NCBI GenBank assembly: GCA_023443925.1
Contig: JAEZSL010000127.1
Coordinates: 1-32,243 of the forward strand
Source: Bacillota bacterium
Lineage (GTDB): Bacteria; Bacillota_A; Clostridia; Lachnospirales; Lachnospiraceae
Length of the DNA: 32,243 nucleotides
Reading direction: 5' to 3'
The notes beneath the pieces are model-generated. The model was not told the origin of the DNA, searched no databases, and saw nothing but the letters and a program-made list of their open reading frames with translations. Of this stretch, positions 1 through 8,438 are shown piece by piece. The position numbers and the translations under genes are program-made. Every line of letters starts with the position of its first letter. Position 1 is the stretch's first letter.

Positions 1-914
1 CTATCAGACTGATACCTGGAGAAGTCCAGCAGGTTTTCAACAAGACAAATCATCCGGTCGGCTTCCTTATTTATTATGTTGAGGCCGAATTCCCGCTCAA
101 CCTCCGTTAAACCTTCCGGAGAAATTAGTGTCTCAATCCAGCCTTTTATTCCGGTAAGAGGTGTTCTGAGTTCATGACTGATGGAGGAGATAAAATCATT
201 CTTTAACCGGTCCGCCTTAATAATTTCATCCCCCATCTCGTTTAATCTTCCCGCTAATTCACCCAGTTCACCGGGATATTTGCCACGGAGCCTGCTCTTA
301 TACTTCCCCTCCGCCATTTTACGGGTAAAAACCATAATATCCTTTAATGGTCTTACAATTGAATTACCCAGCTGCAGGCTGACTAAAAAGACAATAAAAG
401 CTACTGCCGTGCAGATCATCAGACCGTATCCCATAAGATTCTGGAGCAGATCCTTTACCTTGTTTAACGATGACAGATATCTCAATACCCCTACAATCTG
501 ACCTTTAAACTCCAAAGGTATATAATATGCCAGTACTTTCTCATTCGTAGATTTATTTGTCTCAATTTTATAAATAGGCTTATAATCCAGTACGGACGGA
601 TCGACGGGATAAGTCACCTGATCATAAAAACCTGAAGAAGACTGTATCAGCTCACCCTTCCGGCTTAAAAGCTGCAATTCTCCATCTTTATACCGGTAGC
701 TTTTTATGATTTGACCGCTGTATTCTCTTAGTTTGTTATAGTTAAAATCCATTTCATTTTGTAAAACCGGGCTGACCCCTTCTGCGTAGGTCTGAAATGT
801 ATCTGCAATGGCGCGGTAATAATACCTGGACATTCCAAAACCAAAACCAGCCATAACAAGTCCTAAGGTAAGCAAAATTATTATCATAAAGTAAAGCGTT
901 ATTTTTTGTTTCAT
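1..914 (-). CDS. Sensor histidine kinase, C-terminus cut by window edge
   Basis: Membrane sensor kinase, partner of the response regulator just upstream in the operon. About 304 residues are visible; the frame is open to the left edge, so the ATP-binding domain lies outside. A hydrophobic helix near residues 5-28 and a second near 165-188 bracket an extracellular sensor region of about 135 residues. A HAMP linker follows (SIVRPLKDI), then a HisKA dimerisation helix with motif SHELRTPLTG, where His247 is the expected phosphorylation site. The ATG (912-914) overlaps the regulator's TGA as ATGA, which indicates translational coupling. The stimulus cannot be read from sequence; the lipoprotein encoded first in the operon may contribute to sensing (inference). 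Confidence 0.93.
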   Translation of the reverse strand, partial: MKQKITLYFMIIILLTLGLVMAGFGFGMSRYYYRAIADTFQTYAEGVSPVLQNEMDFNYNKLREYSGQIIKSYRYKDGELQLLSRKGELIQSSSGFYDQVTYPVDPSVLDYKPIYKIETNKSTNEKVLAYYIPLEFKGQIVGVLRYLSSLNKVKDLLQNLMGYGLMICTAVAFIVFLVSLQLGNSIVRPLKDIMVFTRKMAEGKYKSRLRGKYPGELGELAGRLNEMGDEIIKADRLKNDFISSISHELRTPLTGIKGWIETLISPEGLTEVEREFGLNIINKEADRMICLVENLLDFSRYQSD

Positions 915-1603
915 GTCTTATCTTTCCACATATATCCGTAACCCCAGACAGTTACTAAAAACTCGGGATTGGACGGTTCCTTTTCTGTTTTCATCCGGAT
1001 ACGTCTTATGTTCACATCCACAACCTTAATATCCCCGGCATAATTAATTCCCCATATTTCATCCAACAGATCATTCCGGGAAAATACCTGATTTTTGTTT
1101 GCAATCAGAAACTGCAGCAGACAGTATTCTGTCGGAGTCAGGCGTATTGCTTCTCCGGCCAGGGATATAATACTTTTTTTACTATCAATCTGAAAAGGTC
1201 CGGAACTGATTATAGATATACTATTTACCTTGTTAAACTGCTCCATTCTGCGGAGCAGGGAGAGTATTCTGGCTTCCAGTTCAGCCATACTAAAGGGCTT
1301 GGTCAAATAATCATCCGCCCCCTCTACCAATCCTCTAATCTTTTCCTCTTCCCTGGCTCTTGCCGTCAGTATAATAATACCGGTATTTGCATATTGGCTC
1401 CTGATCTCCTGGCAGACCTGAAAGCCATCTATCCCCGGCAGCATTAAATCCAATAAAACCAGATCAATTTCATTTTCCTTTAACAGCCTTAACGCCTCTT
1501 CTCCCGAAGCTGCCTCCAGAATACGGTACATTTTTCTGCGCAGATTCAGACTTACAAAGGTCCTTATGGACAGTTCATCTTCAACAACCAGTATCGTCTT
1601 CAT
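911..1603 (-). CDS. OmpR/PhoB-family response regulator
   Basis: DNA-binding response regulator of 230 residues. The receiver domain (about 1-115) starts MKTILVVEDE with the acidic pair E8/D9, the phosphoacceptor Asp52 in LVLLDLMLPG, a conserved Thr in IIILTAR and Lys in YLTKPFS. The C-terminal winged helix (about 130-228) has the typical RLTPTEYCLL and VWGYGYMW segments. I chose the ATG at 1603 because the receiver fold begins there and AGGATTGG lies just upstream; an in-frame ATG at 1633 would add ten unconserved residues. It is followed by the kinase with a 4-bp overlap and preceded by the lipoprotein gene. The direct repeat at 2991-3008 upstream of the operon is a candidate binding site for it. 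Confidence 0.95.
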   Translation of the reverse strand: MKTILVVEDELSIRTFVSLNLRRKMYRILEAASGEEALRLLKENEIDLVLLDLMLPGIDGFQVCQEIRSQYANTGIIILTARAREEEKIRGLVEGADDYLTKPFSMAELEARILSLLRRMEQFNKVNSISIISSGPFQIDSKKSIISLAGEAIRLTPTEYCLLQFLIANKNQVFSRNDLLDEIWGINYAGDIKVVDVNIRRIRMKTEKEPSNPEFLVTVWGYGYMWKDKT

Positions 1604-1649
1604 TCTCTTACCAATCCTGCTATCTTTGCACATATATTATTTATGCTTA

Positions 1650-2909
1650 CTAAAACTCCTCTTCCAGTAAATGAAAATTATCCGTTGAAATCGGAGTCGC
1701 TTTTTCTGATTTCGTATAAAAAACTGTGTCTTTTGTTTCCGCCAGCTTACTTCCGGTTCCATTATAGGTTCCAGCCTCCGTCCATTCAACTTCAAAAAGG
1801 GTTTGCTGATCCTCGGTGGATATAAGCCTGACCCTGTTGGCCTCCCTCTCAATGGTTACTTTATTATACCATTCAACCGGAAATGTTATATAAAATCGGT
1901 TACTGTCATCCGAATAACGCTGCTCAATGATCTGTTTCGTACCGTCAAGGCGGTAATCATTATAGGTATAAAGAAATGGGATTGCTGCAAAGGCTTCCTC
2001 TTCATAACCCTTGGGAATTACCATACCTCCTACCTCAATAATTCCATCCTGATTCAAATCTTTACTATAAAGTGGATACTCCTTTAATAATACTCCATCC
2101 GAATCATCTCCAACTTTAATCAACTTATCCTTCTCAAATGCAATAATCTCTGTCAGCATGGAATGGGCTCCCCAGCCGCTGTCGATAAATACTGCATTTT
2201 CCCCGCCGGCCAGCTTACCGCTGATGATGTTCTCAGGGGTGACTTCCGGGTTTAATTCCACCGAGGTGCGTAAATCAAGCTGACCCTCCTGATACCGGTA
2301 CAGACCGGCCTTCCTGGAGGTATTATCCTCACCCCATAATACAAATAAGTCTGGTTTTTTGTCATTATCATAATCATTAATCTGCAGCCACTCATATTCT
2401 AAATCTGTTTTTTTCTTCAGGCTGTCACCTGTTACCTCGTAAATAGAAAGCTGATTATCCGACAGCGTATCTGCTATACCGGTACCGATTATTACTTCTT
2501 TTTTCCCATCCTCATTCAGATCCTCCAGAGCAAAATAATCCAGATAACTGTTACCAGTGTCTATGTCTTCCATTACACTAAAACTTCCATTGGAATCCTC
2601 TTTTACTAAAACCATATGAACCGGTTGATTTTCTTTGGTATCGTAATACAGGGCAATGCCTTCCTGTCTACCGTCCTGATCCATATCTTCGGTAAAAACA
2701 GATTGTTTGGGTTCGGACTTTTTAGCCGTTGCATATTCTGCACCTTCCGGCAGCATTCCCTTAAGCACCGTAATCATATCTGTCTGTTTTTCACCGGATA
2801 ACTCAGGTGACGAGATAAGTTCCACACTTCTTCCCATGGGCTGACAGCCTGCCAATAAAATTACCATAGCACCAATCAGTTTTGCTACTTGTACTTTTCT
2901 ATTTTTCAT
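1650..2909 (-). CDS. Lipoprotein with DxDxDG (VCBS/FG-GAP-like) repeats
   Basis: Predicted secreted lipoprotein of 419 residues. The N-terminus has a basic start, a hydrophobic stretch and the lipobox LLAGC, so it should be anchored by a lipidated cysteine outside the membrane. The mature part carries repeated acidic loops, DMDQDGRQEG, DLNEDGKKEV, DYDNDKKPDL and DLNQDGIIEV, which are calcium-loop motifs of beta-propeller VCBS/FG-GAP proteins. The start at 2909 is supported by AAGGAGG nine bases upstream and by signal-peptide logic; an ATG at 2957 would put 16 basic residues before the signal. It is the first gene of an operon with a response regulator and sensor kinase, so an accessory sensing or envelope role is plausible but unproven. 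Confidence 0.85.
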   Translation of the reverse strand: MKNRKVQVAKLIGAMVILLAGCQPMGRSVELISSPELSGEKQTDMITVLKGMLPEGAEYATAKKSEPKQSVFTEDMDQDGRQEGIALYYDTKENQPVHMVLVKEDSNGSFSVMEDIDTGNSYLDYFALEDLNEDGKKEVIIGTGIADTLSDNQLSIYEVTGDSLKKKTDLEYEWLQINDYDNDKKPDLFVLWGEDNTSRKAGLYRYQEGQLDLRTSVELNPEVTPENIISGKLAGGENAVFIDSGWGAHSMLTEIIAFEKDKLIKVGDDSDGVLLKEYPLYSKDLNQDGIIEVGGMVIPKGYEEEAFAAIPFLYTYNDYRLDGTKQIIEQRYSDDSNRFYITFPVEWYNKVTIEREANRVRLISTEDQQTLFEVEWTEAGTYNGTGSKLAETKDTVFYTKSEKATPISTDNFHLLEEEF

Positions 2910-2990
2910 CCTTATTTTCCTCCTTATTTTCCTACTTGATATACTTATAAATTTCACTTCTTAAGTTTACCAGTTTTTAAGAATAAGAGG

Positions 2991-3008
2991 GTTACAAAGA
3001 AGTTACAA
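2991..3008 (-). promoter_or_regulatory. Direct-repeat candidate response-regulator box
   Basis: On the minus strand TTGTAAC occurs twice, separated by four bases (2991-2997 and 3002-3008 as GTTACAA on plus). An 11-bp period is one helical turn, typical of sites bound side by side by OmpR/PhoB-type dimers. It lies about 80-100 bases upstream of the lipoprotein start, close upstream of a possible -10 (TAAACT) that lacks a good -35. Autoregulation is inferred. Confidence 0.45.
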
Positions 3009-3057
3009 TTTCAAAGGTCTAAGTCTTTGATAAGCTAATGCCGGTATAGTGTATTAT

Positions 3058-3099
3058 AAAACGCATAATATGACAAAACTAAGTCAGACTATGCGTTTT
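3058..3099 (-). terminator. Rho-independent terminator after the Dabb gene
   Basis: The 10-bp arms AAAACGCATA (3058-3067) and TATGCGTTTT (3090-3099) form a perfect stem, with an inner TGAC/GTCA pairing. On the minus strand the stem ends in a TTTT run, so it ends the SDR-NTF2-Dabb transcript. Confidence 0.8.
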
Positions 3100-3132
3100 A
3101 ACAATTATTTATTTAGTTATAATAGTGTGTTC

Positions 3133-3423
3133 TTATTCGGATTCATAACAGACTGATGCACCGGCTTCAATTACACTGCCAATATACTTAGAGACTTCCA
3201 CATGGACTGGGTCTGTCAGATACGCTTCCATGTCAGCCATAGATGTAAAATGAGTAACCAGCAGCAGGTCATAGGAAGATTCCGAATTACGGATATTTGT
3301 TTCAACCTGGATGTCTTTTAATACCTCTATTTTCCCTTTCATACTTAACAGTACTTCTTTTGCTCTGGCAACATTATCCCCATTGCGGGTTTTTAATTTT
3401 ATTAACAGATTGTTTGTAATCAT
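3133..3423 (-). CDS. Dabb (stress-responsive A/B barrel) domain protein
   Basis: Small protein of 96 residues, MITNNLLIKLKTR at the start. The pattern of an N-terminal beta strand, a helix with evenly spaced Lys, the strand YDLLLVTHFTSMADMEAY and a final helix near HVEVSKYI matches the dimeric ferredoxin-like Dabb family (PF07876). Members are small and mostly of unknown function; some are cyclases or oxygenases. I chose the ATG at 3423 because AGGAGG sits seven bases upstream; the longer frame from 3453 adds MIPEMARRLN with no ribosome site. It is the last gene of a probable three-gene operon with the NTF2-like protein (75-base gap) and the SDR oxidoreductase, and is followed by a terminator. 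Confidence 0.85.
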   Translation of the reverse strand: MITNNLLIKLKTRNGDNVARAKEVLLSMKGKIEVLKDIQVETNIRNSESSYDLLLVTHFTSMADMEAYLTDPVHVEVSKYIGSVIEAGASVCYESE

Positions 3424-3498
3424 ATTGAGCCTCCTGGCCATTTCCGGAATCAAGGTATGCCACTTTTTTCCGTTTGCTATTTTTTTATTATTTTTTAA

Positions 3499-3828
3499 TC
3501 AACCACATTGCAGAGATGTTATTTTTTCATTCACCACGGTAAAATAAAAATCCAGATTTGCCGGACTTCCTTCAAAATTACCCGTTACCAATGCAGTAAC
3601 TTCCGTCTGTTCCGCCACTTCATTTGCCGCTATGACTTCCATCGTATGATTGTATTTCTTATGGGTTTCTTCTACCCATTCCAGGATGGCTGCTATTCCG
3701 CGATACTCTTGCTCTTCGTCTTGAACAATGGCATCCTCAGCGAAACATTGATTTAATAAACTGCCATCAAGAGTGTTGGCCCCGCGAAAATAAGTTTCAA
3801 TTGGTTTCTTTAAGATTATTTGTCCCAT
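3499..3828 (-). CDS. NTF2-like / SnoaL-like domain protein
   Basis: A 109-residue protein with the cone-shaped NTF2-fold pattern: an N-terminal helix, LNQCFAEDAIVQDEEQEYRG, then strands ending in LDFYFTVVNEKITSLQCG. The FAEDA..DE..EYRG arrangement is common in SnoaL-like proteins, which include isomerases, cyclases and ligand-binding proteins. No catalytic set can be assigned. AAGGAGG sits about seven bases before the ATG at 3828. It lies between the SDR gene and the Dabb gene, so it probably acts on the same small molecule as the SDR enzyme; that is inference from context only. Confidence 0.85.
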   Translation of the reverse strand: MGQIILKKPIETYFRGANTLDGSLLNQCFAEDAIVQDEEQEYRGIAAILEWVEETHKKYNHTMEVIAANEVAEQTEVTALVTGNFEGSPANLDFYFTVVNEKITSLQCG

Positions 3829-3939
3829 GTTGTTTCCTCCTTTTTAATTGATCTGCTGTTGCAGATGATTGATGGTATTTTGTAGTTCAGGTTTTACTTT
3901 TGCAATTCTGATTTTATATTTGTTACCACAATTTTGTAC

Positions 3940-4743
3940 TTATACCGTACGTATGATTCCTCCGTCAATGGTATGCACCGCTCCAATAATGTAGGATGCC
4001 CGGTCAGATACTAAAAATGCGACAAGTTCTGCTATCTCCTCTGGTCTGGCGGTGCGTCCTATGGGGATACCACCCAGAGAATCCATTAATGCCTGGCGGG
4101 CCTCTTTGTAATCCGTTCCCCGTCCCTCAGCCATTCGTCTAATCAGCGCTTCGGCAGATTTTGTTTCTGTAAATCCCGGAGCAACGGTATTAACCCTTAT
4201 TCCTTTTGGGGCCAGTTCCGTAGCTAAAGCCTTACTGTAGTTTGTAAGGGCTGCCTTGGCCGCAGAATATGCCATAGTGTTTTCTCCCGGAAACCGGCTT
4301 TGTATGGAGGTTATATGAATGATTACCCCGCTGCCCTGCTTCAGCATGGGTGGCAGCAGCCCACGGTCTAATCTTACCGCCGCAAACAAATTGGTATCAA
4401 ACGTATGCTGCCAGTCTGCATCACTTTGTTTTAATACCCCTCCGGTGGGTGTAGAGGAACCTCCTACATTATTTACCAAAATATCAATGCCTCCAAATTT
4501 CCCGGTGACCTGGTCAATAATCCTGGTGGTTCCCTCTGTGGTACTGACATCTGCCTGTATAAATAACTCTGAGTCTTTCAGATCCTCCGGTATCCTGCGT
4601 GCAGTGGTAATTACCTTGGCTCCGGCCAGGCTTAAACGCCGGACAATAGCATCTCCGATACCACCCTTTGTACCCCCGGTAACCAGGGCCAGTTTACCGT
4701 CCAATTCTTTTTGATTAATTATGCCGTCATCAATCATACCCAT
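3940..4743 (-). CDS. SDR-family NAD(P)-dependent oxidoreductase
   Basis: Classical short-chain dehydrogenase of 267 residues. The cofactor loop is TGGTKGGIG (about 22-30), followed by NNVG in place of the usual NNAG, a catalytic Ser in HITSIQS and the YSAAK Tyr-Lys pair. The end GAVHTIDGGI is also typical. An Arg-rich segment TTARR after the second strand suggests NADP(H), a weak inference. Substrate unknown. GGAGG lies upstream of the ATG at 4743. It heads an operon with the NTF2-like and Dabb proteins. Its promoter (TATAAT at about 4787-4792 on minus) carries a palindrome closely matching the one before the WYL regulator gene, so it is probably controlled by that regulator. Confidence 0.93.
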   Translation of the reverse strand: MGMIDDGIINQKELDGKLALVTGGTKGGIGDAIVRRLSLAGAKVITTARRIPEDLKDSELFIQADVSTTEGTTRIIDQVTGKFGGIDILVNNVGGSSTPTGGVLKQSDADWQHTFDTNLFAAVRLDRGLLPPMLKQGSGVIIHITSIQSRFPGENTMAYSAAKAALTNYSKALATELAPKGIRVNTVAPGFTETKSAEALIRRMAEGRGTDYKEARQALMDSLGGIPIGRTARPEEIAELVAFLVSDRASYIIGAVHTIDGGIIRTV

Positions 4744-4792
4744 GAATCAGCCTCCTTTTCATACTTGGTTTGTAACCATGGTCTGATTATAT

Positions 4793-4830
4793 AAAAGAAA
4801 ACCGGACAACGTCATGTCAGGTTTCTTTTT
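4793..4830 (-). promoter_or_regulatory. Candidate WYL-regulator operator at the SDR promoter
   Basis: The core CCGGACA-N6-TGTCAGG (4802-4821) sits in a longer inverted repeat extending to AAAAGAAA/TTTCTTTT. On the minus strand TTGTCC is followed twelve bases later by TATAAT, the same spacing as in the WYL gene promoter. It overlaps the -35 region, as expected for a repressor site. The hairpin could also serve as a terminator for the WYL gene, which ends at 5009. Confidence 0.6.
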
Positions 4831-4842
4831 ATATTTTTATAT

Positions 4843-4898
4843 ATAATGTACCCGTAAACTTGAACACATTATTTTGGGGTGACCTGTCTACCAGACAT
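4843..4898. repeat. 56-bp interspersed repeat, copy A
   Basis: One of three ungapped 56-bp copies in this window (others at 4932 and 28054), all in the same orientation. Each starts ATAATGTACCC, carries ACACATTAT around position 22-30 and ends CAGACAT. The first 30 bases are bounded by the inverted repeat ATAATGT/ACATTAT. Possibly a relic of a transposon end; not identified. Confidence 0.75.
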
Positions 4899-4931
4899 TT
4901 GTATACTCGTTTTTATATTCATTTTTCAATA

Positions 4932-4987
4932 ATAATGTACCCATAAACGTGAACACATTATTTAGTGGTGGCCATTTTTTCAGACAT
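4932..4987. repeat. 56-bp interspersed repeat, copy B
   Basis: Second copy, 89 bases after copy A in the same orientation, about 82 percent identical to it. The differences cluster in the second half. Two direct copies close together resemble the multiple terminal repeats seen at the ends of some insertion sequences, but no transposase is nearby. Confidence 0.75.
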
Positions 4988-5008
4988 CTTTTTATTCAAT
5001 TAAACATA

Positions 5009-5905
5009 TTAATATGACTTAAAGACTTTTTCGGACTGGTCTTTTAACTTCTTTCGAAGATGCTGCGGGGCTAATACTAAAACATCTGCTCCAAAGGATA
5101 ACAGATAACTGATGAGCCATTTATTATCTGGTAACAAAGTTGAGATATGAAAGGAACCGTCCTGGTTTTTTGTAATGTCCTTTTCATTAAATTCCTCATA
5201 AATACTGTAAGCACTGTTTGCTGCTATCTTTAACTCTAAATTAATCCATTGCTGGGTGCTTTCCGTACTGGTTTCATCTGCTTCGTCCGGTCTGGCTGTA
5301 AAATATTCGCCGGTGCTGCAAAGATTGTCCATGCGGGAGATTTTAAATGTGCGGGCTGCATTCTTAGTTAAGCAGAATCCTTTAAGATACCAGGCATTGA
5401 CTTTAAAGACCAGCTTTACCGGCTCAACTCTCCGTTTACCTTTCTCACCGGCAGCATTATAATATTCGAACTCAATGACCTCCCGGTTAAGAATCGAATT
5501 CTTAAGGATAGTAAACTCACACTTTTGATTCCTGTCACTGCCCCAGGGGGACAAATCCACTTCGATCCAGTCTGAAGTACCCTTATTAAATAAGCTTTTG
5601 ATTTTTGACAGCACTGTGTCGCTTTCCGGATTCCGTGTTACCGTCAAACTTTGCAGGGCAAAGAGAATCTCATCCTGTTCAGCTTCCGTAAGAACGGATT
5701 TATTTAAAATGAAGTGTTCCATCAGTGCTATGCCTCCTCCCTTTCCCTGGCTTGCATAGATGGGTATTCCTGCGGAAGATAAAACATCAATATCCCGGTA
5801 AATAGTCCGTACGGAAACCTCAAACCGTTCCGCCAGATCTTTTGCTGTTACCGATTTTTTCTCCAGCAATATATATACGATTTCAAATAATCTGTTAATC
5901 TGCAT
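5009..5905 (-). CDS. WYL-domain transcriptional regulator (HTH + WYL)
   Basis: Regulator of 298 residues in the YafY-like group. The N-terminal winged helix (about 1-60) has KKSVTAKDLAERFEVSVRTI then YRDIDVLSSAGIPI. The C-terminal WYL domain (about 135-210) has the signature AWYLKGFCL and the segment RRVEPVKLVFK. WYL domains are thought to sense small ligands or nucleic acids. GAGG lies just before the ATG at 5905. The promoter carries a 28-bp perfect-arm palindrome (5973-6000) with the same core and the same spacing to TATAAT as the SDR promoter, so autoregulation and control of the SDR operon are likely (inference). Confidence 0.92.
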   Translation of the reverse strand: MQINRLFEIVYILLEKKSVTAKDLAERFEVSVRTIYRDIDVLSSAGIPIYASQGKGGGIALMEHFILNKSVLTEAEQDEILFALQSLTVTRNPESDTVLSKIKSLFNKGTSDWIEVDLSPWGSDRNQKCEFTILKNSILNREVIEFEYYNAAGEKGKRRVEPVKLVFKVNAWYLKGFCLTKNAARTFKISRMDNLCSTGEYFTARPDEADETSTESTQQWINLELKIAANSAYSIYEEFNEKDITKNQDGSFHISTLLPDNKWLISYLLSFGADVLVLAPQHLRKKLKDQSEKVFKSY

Positions 5906-5972
5906 AAAACCTCTTTTCTAAAATCCCTTTAATCTGCCTGCTGCCAATGCCTTGTCATAAATTATAAAACAA

Positions 5973-6000
5973 ATAACCTGACAATAGCATGTCAGGTTAT
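5973..6000 (-). promoter_or_regulatory. Palindromic operator at the WYL regulator promoter
   Basis: Perfect 11-bp arms, ATAACCTGACA and TGTCAGGTTAT, with a six-base centre. On the minus strand TTGTCA is followed twelve bases later by TATAAT. The core CCTGACA-N6-TGTCAGG is shared with 4802-4821. Confidence 0.65.
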
Positions 6001-6090
6001 TCGTAAAAATATATATGATTTTTATTAACATTGCTTTTTATCATCCCTTAAGAAAGTCAGCAGGATCAGGTGTAAAGAGCTTTATCATCC

Positions 6091-8418
6091 TTATCTGCTA
6101 TTCCTCCTGATTTCCCGCAAAACCTTTTCCGGTGTTGCCGGTATTGACAGCTTATCCGGGTAGTTTCCTGCTGCGGCAAGGGCATCCACTATGGCAAAGA
6201 ACACGGATTCGCCGTATACAAAGGGTGGCTCGCCAATGGCCTTTGAGCGTTTCACTCCCCGTTCATTAACACTTCCTTCTAACAGTTCCACATAAAACTC
6301 CTCCGGCAGATCTCCAAGGGTCGGAATTTTATACGTTGCCGGAGAACTGCTTAAAAGCTTTCCTTTCTCATTATAAACCAACTCTTCTGTTGTGACCCAG
6401 CCGACTCCCTGGGCAAAAGCTCCCTGAATCTGTCCGATATCAACTTTCGGATTAATGCTTCTGCCGCAGTCATGAATAATATGGACATAATCCAGTCTGG
6501 TCTGCCCGGTCAGCAGATCCACCGTAACTTCGCTGACAGCAGCTCCATATACATAGTATAAGAACGGATTTCCCTGTCCTTTCTCTCTGTCAAAATGGAT
6601 TCCCGGTGTTGCATAATACCCATGGGCAGACAGGTCGATTCTCTCAAAAAAAGCCTTTTTAACCAGCTCCTGAAAAGTTAGGAGCGGCGCTGAATAATCA
6701 ATTCCGGAATCCGTGACGGGATAAATATAACCGTTTTCAAACCGGACCTCACCTTGGGGATAAAGCCTCCCGGTCAGCTCCCTGAGCCGCCCCATAAGCT
6801 GTAAGCAGGCATTCTCCACCGCATGGCCGTTTAAATCGCACCCGGAGGAAGCTGCCGTAGGAGAGGTATTGGCGACTCTCTTTGTATTATTGCTTTCAAT
6901 CCGGATTGCCGATAAGGGTACTCCGAAATTGGAAGCGGCTATCTGTGCGATTTTAGTATTTACTTCCTGCCCCATTTCAATAGCTCCGTGGGTAACGGAT
7001 ATGGAGCCGTCAAGATAGATATGAATCAGGGCACTTCCCTGGTTTAAATGTGCCGAGGTAAAAGAAATACCAAACTTAACCGGTGTGATACCCAGGCCTT
7101 TTTTATAATATCTATTCTTGCTATTAAATTCTGCATTGCTTATCTTACGCTCATCCCATTTACTTTTATCTCTAAGCTGATCAAAAATTGCTGAGATATG
7201 TTCCGCATGATGGACTTCCTCTCCGTACGGTGCAATATCCCCTTTCTTGTAAATATTTCTTCTTCTGACGTCATAAGGGTCCAAACCAAGAACCGCTGCG
7301 ATCCGCTGAATTACACACTCAATGGCAAATATGCCCTGGGGTCCGCCGAACCCTCGAAAGGCAGTGGCGGGATGCAGATTGGTTTTACAGGGCTTTCCGA
7401 TAATCCGGATATTATCGATATGGTAACAGTTTTCGGCATGGAGCATTGCCCTTTCAAGAACCGAGGTGCTTACATCCGCAACCGCTCCGCAATTGGAATT
7501 GAGCTCCACCTCATAAGCCAGTATTTTACCGCTGCGGTCAAAAGCAGCCTTATAATAATTCTCAAAGGCATGCCTTTTACCCGTATATAACATATCTTCA
7601 TCCCGTGTAAGCCGGATCTCGGCAGGACGTCCTGTATGGTAGGCTGCTAAAGCCGCCACGCAGACCCAGGCCGTGGCCTGGGTTTCCTTACCGCCGAAAC
7701 CTCCTCCCAGCCTTTTTATATCCACCGTGACCATATGATGCTGCACCCCCAGAATATTTGCAGTCATTCTCTGGATCTCCGACGGGTTCTGGGAAGAGGA
7801 GTATATCATTAGAGCACCGTCCTCCTCCGGTACCGCTAAAGCACACTGGGTTTCCAGATAAAAGTGTTCCTGGCCTTCATTAGAGATTACCCCTTCCAGG
7901 TAACACGGGCTATTTGCAAATACCGTATCTACATCTCCTTGTTGTATTTTTCTTACCGGACCCACAAACTGATTCTTATCCAGCGCCTGTTTAACAGTTA
8001 GAACGGGTGTAACTTCCTCAATCTCAAGCTTAATCATTTTCAGCGCCGCCTCCGCGGCTTCCGGACTTTCAGCTGCAACTACCGCAACCGGCTCTCCAAC
8101 AAAGTGAACCTCTCCTTCGGCAAGACAGACCTCATCCTGAATAATTCCTCCAATCTGGTTTTCACCGGGGATATCCGCTGCTGTCAGAATGGTACATACT
8201 CCGGGCAGAGCTTTGGCAGCCTGGGTATCCAGCTTACTTATTTTTCCATGAGCCACGGGACTTGGCAGGACTTTTACATGCAGAAGCCCTCCTGGTTTGG
8301 GAATATCATCGATAAACCGGGAACGTCCGGTAACATGTTCCCGACCATTTATATGCAAAGGTGATGTACCTACGATTCCGCAAGCATTATTTCTTTTTTC
8401 GTCCGTTTCATTTTTCAT
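6091..8418 (-). CDS. xdhB: Xanthine-dehydrogenase-type molybdopterin subunit
   Basis: Large molybdenum-cofactor subunit of 775 residues, normal length for the family. It carries GGGFGGKET and TAFRGFGGPQG cofactor and substrate loops; the Arg of FRGFGG is the one associated with purine binding in xanthine dehydrogenases. GQEVNTKIAQIA and the C-terminal AIGEPPF supply the expected catalytic Glu. Expected reaction: hydroxylation of hypoxanthine or xanthine, electrons passing to the FeS/FAD subunit. I chose the ATG at 8418 because GGAGG lies five bases upstream; the ATG at 8430 has only AGGA directly abutting. It follows the FeS/FAD gene by 20 bases in one operon. No XdhC-like cofactor-insertion gene is in the window. 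Substrate could be a related purine or N-heterocycle. Confidence 0.92.
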   Translation of the reverse strand: MKNETDEKRNNACGIVGTSPLHINGREHVTGRSRFIDDIPKPGGLLHVKVLPSPVAHGKISKLDTQAAKALPGVCTILTAADIPGENQIGGIIQDEVCLAEGEVHFVGEPVAVVAAESPEAAEAALKMIKLEIEEVTPVLTVKQALDKNQFVGPVRKIQQGDVDTVFANSPCYLEGVISNEGQEHFYLETQCALAVPEEDGALMIYSSSQNPSEIQRMTANILGVQHHMVTVDIKRLGGGFGGKETQATAWVCVAALAAYHTGRPAEIRLTRDEDMLYTGKRHAFENYYKAAFDRSGKILAYEVELNSNCGAVADVSTSVLERAMLHAENCYHIDNIRIIGKPCKTNLHPATAFRGFGGPQGIFAIECVIQRIAAVLGLDPYDVRRRNIYKKGDIAPYGEEVHHAEHISAIFDQLRDKSKWDERKISNAEFNSKNRYYKKGLGITPVKFGISFTSAHLNQGSALIHIYLDGSISVTHGAIEMGQEVNTKIAQIAASNFGVPLSAIRIESNNTKRVANTSPTAASSGCDLNGHAVENACLQLMGRLRELTGRLYPQGEVRFENGYIYPVTDSGIDYSAPLLTFQELVKKAFFERIDLSAHGYYATPGIHFDREKGQGNPFLYYVYGAAVSEVTVDLLTGQTRLDYVHIIHDCGRSINPKVDIGQIQGAFAQGVGWVTTEELVYNEKGKLLSSSPATYKIPTLGDLPEEFYVELLEGSVNERGVKRSKAIGEPPFVYGESVFFAIVDALAAAGNYPDKLSIPATPEKVLREIRRNSR

Positions 8419-8438
8419 AGTTACCTCCATTCCTGCGC

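Noticed and set aside
1637..1852. A 71-codon frame inside the lipoprotein gene
   Set aside because: Shadow frame in a well-supported gene, with no ribosome site or recognisable domain.
8104..8364. Plus-strand frames across the xdh genes
   Set aside because: All are antisense shadows of the molybdenum hydroxylase genes.
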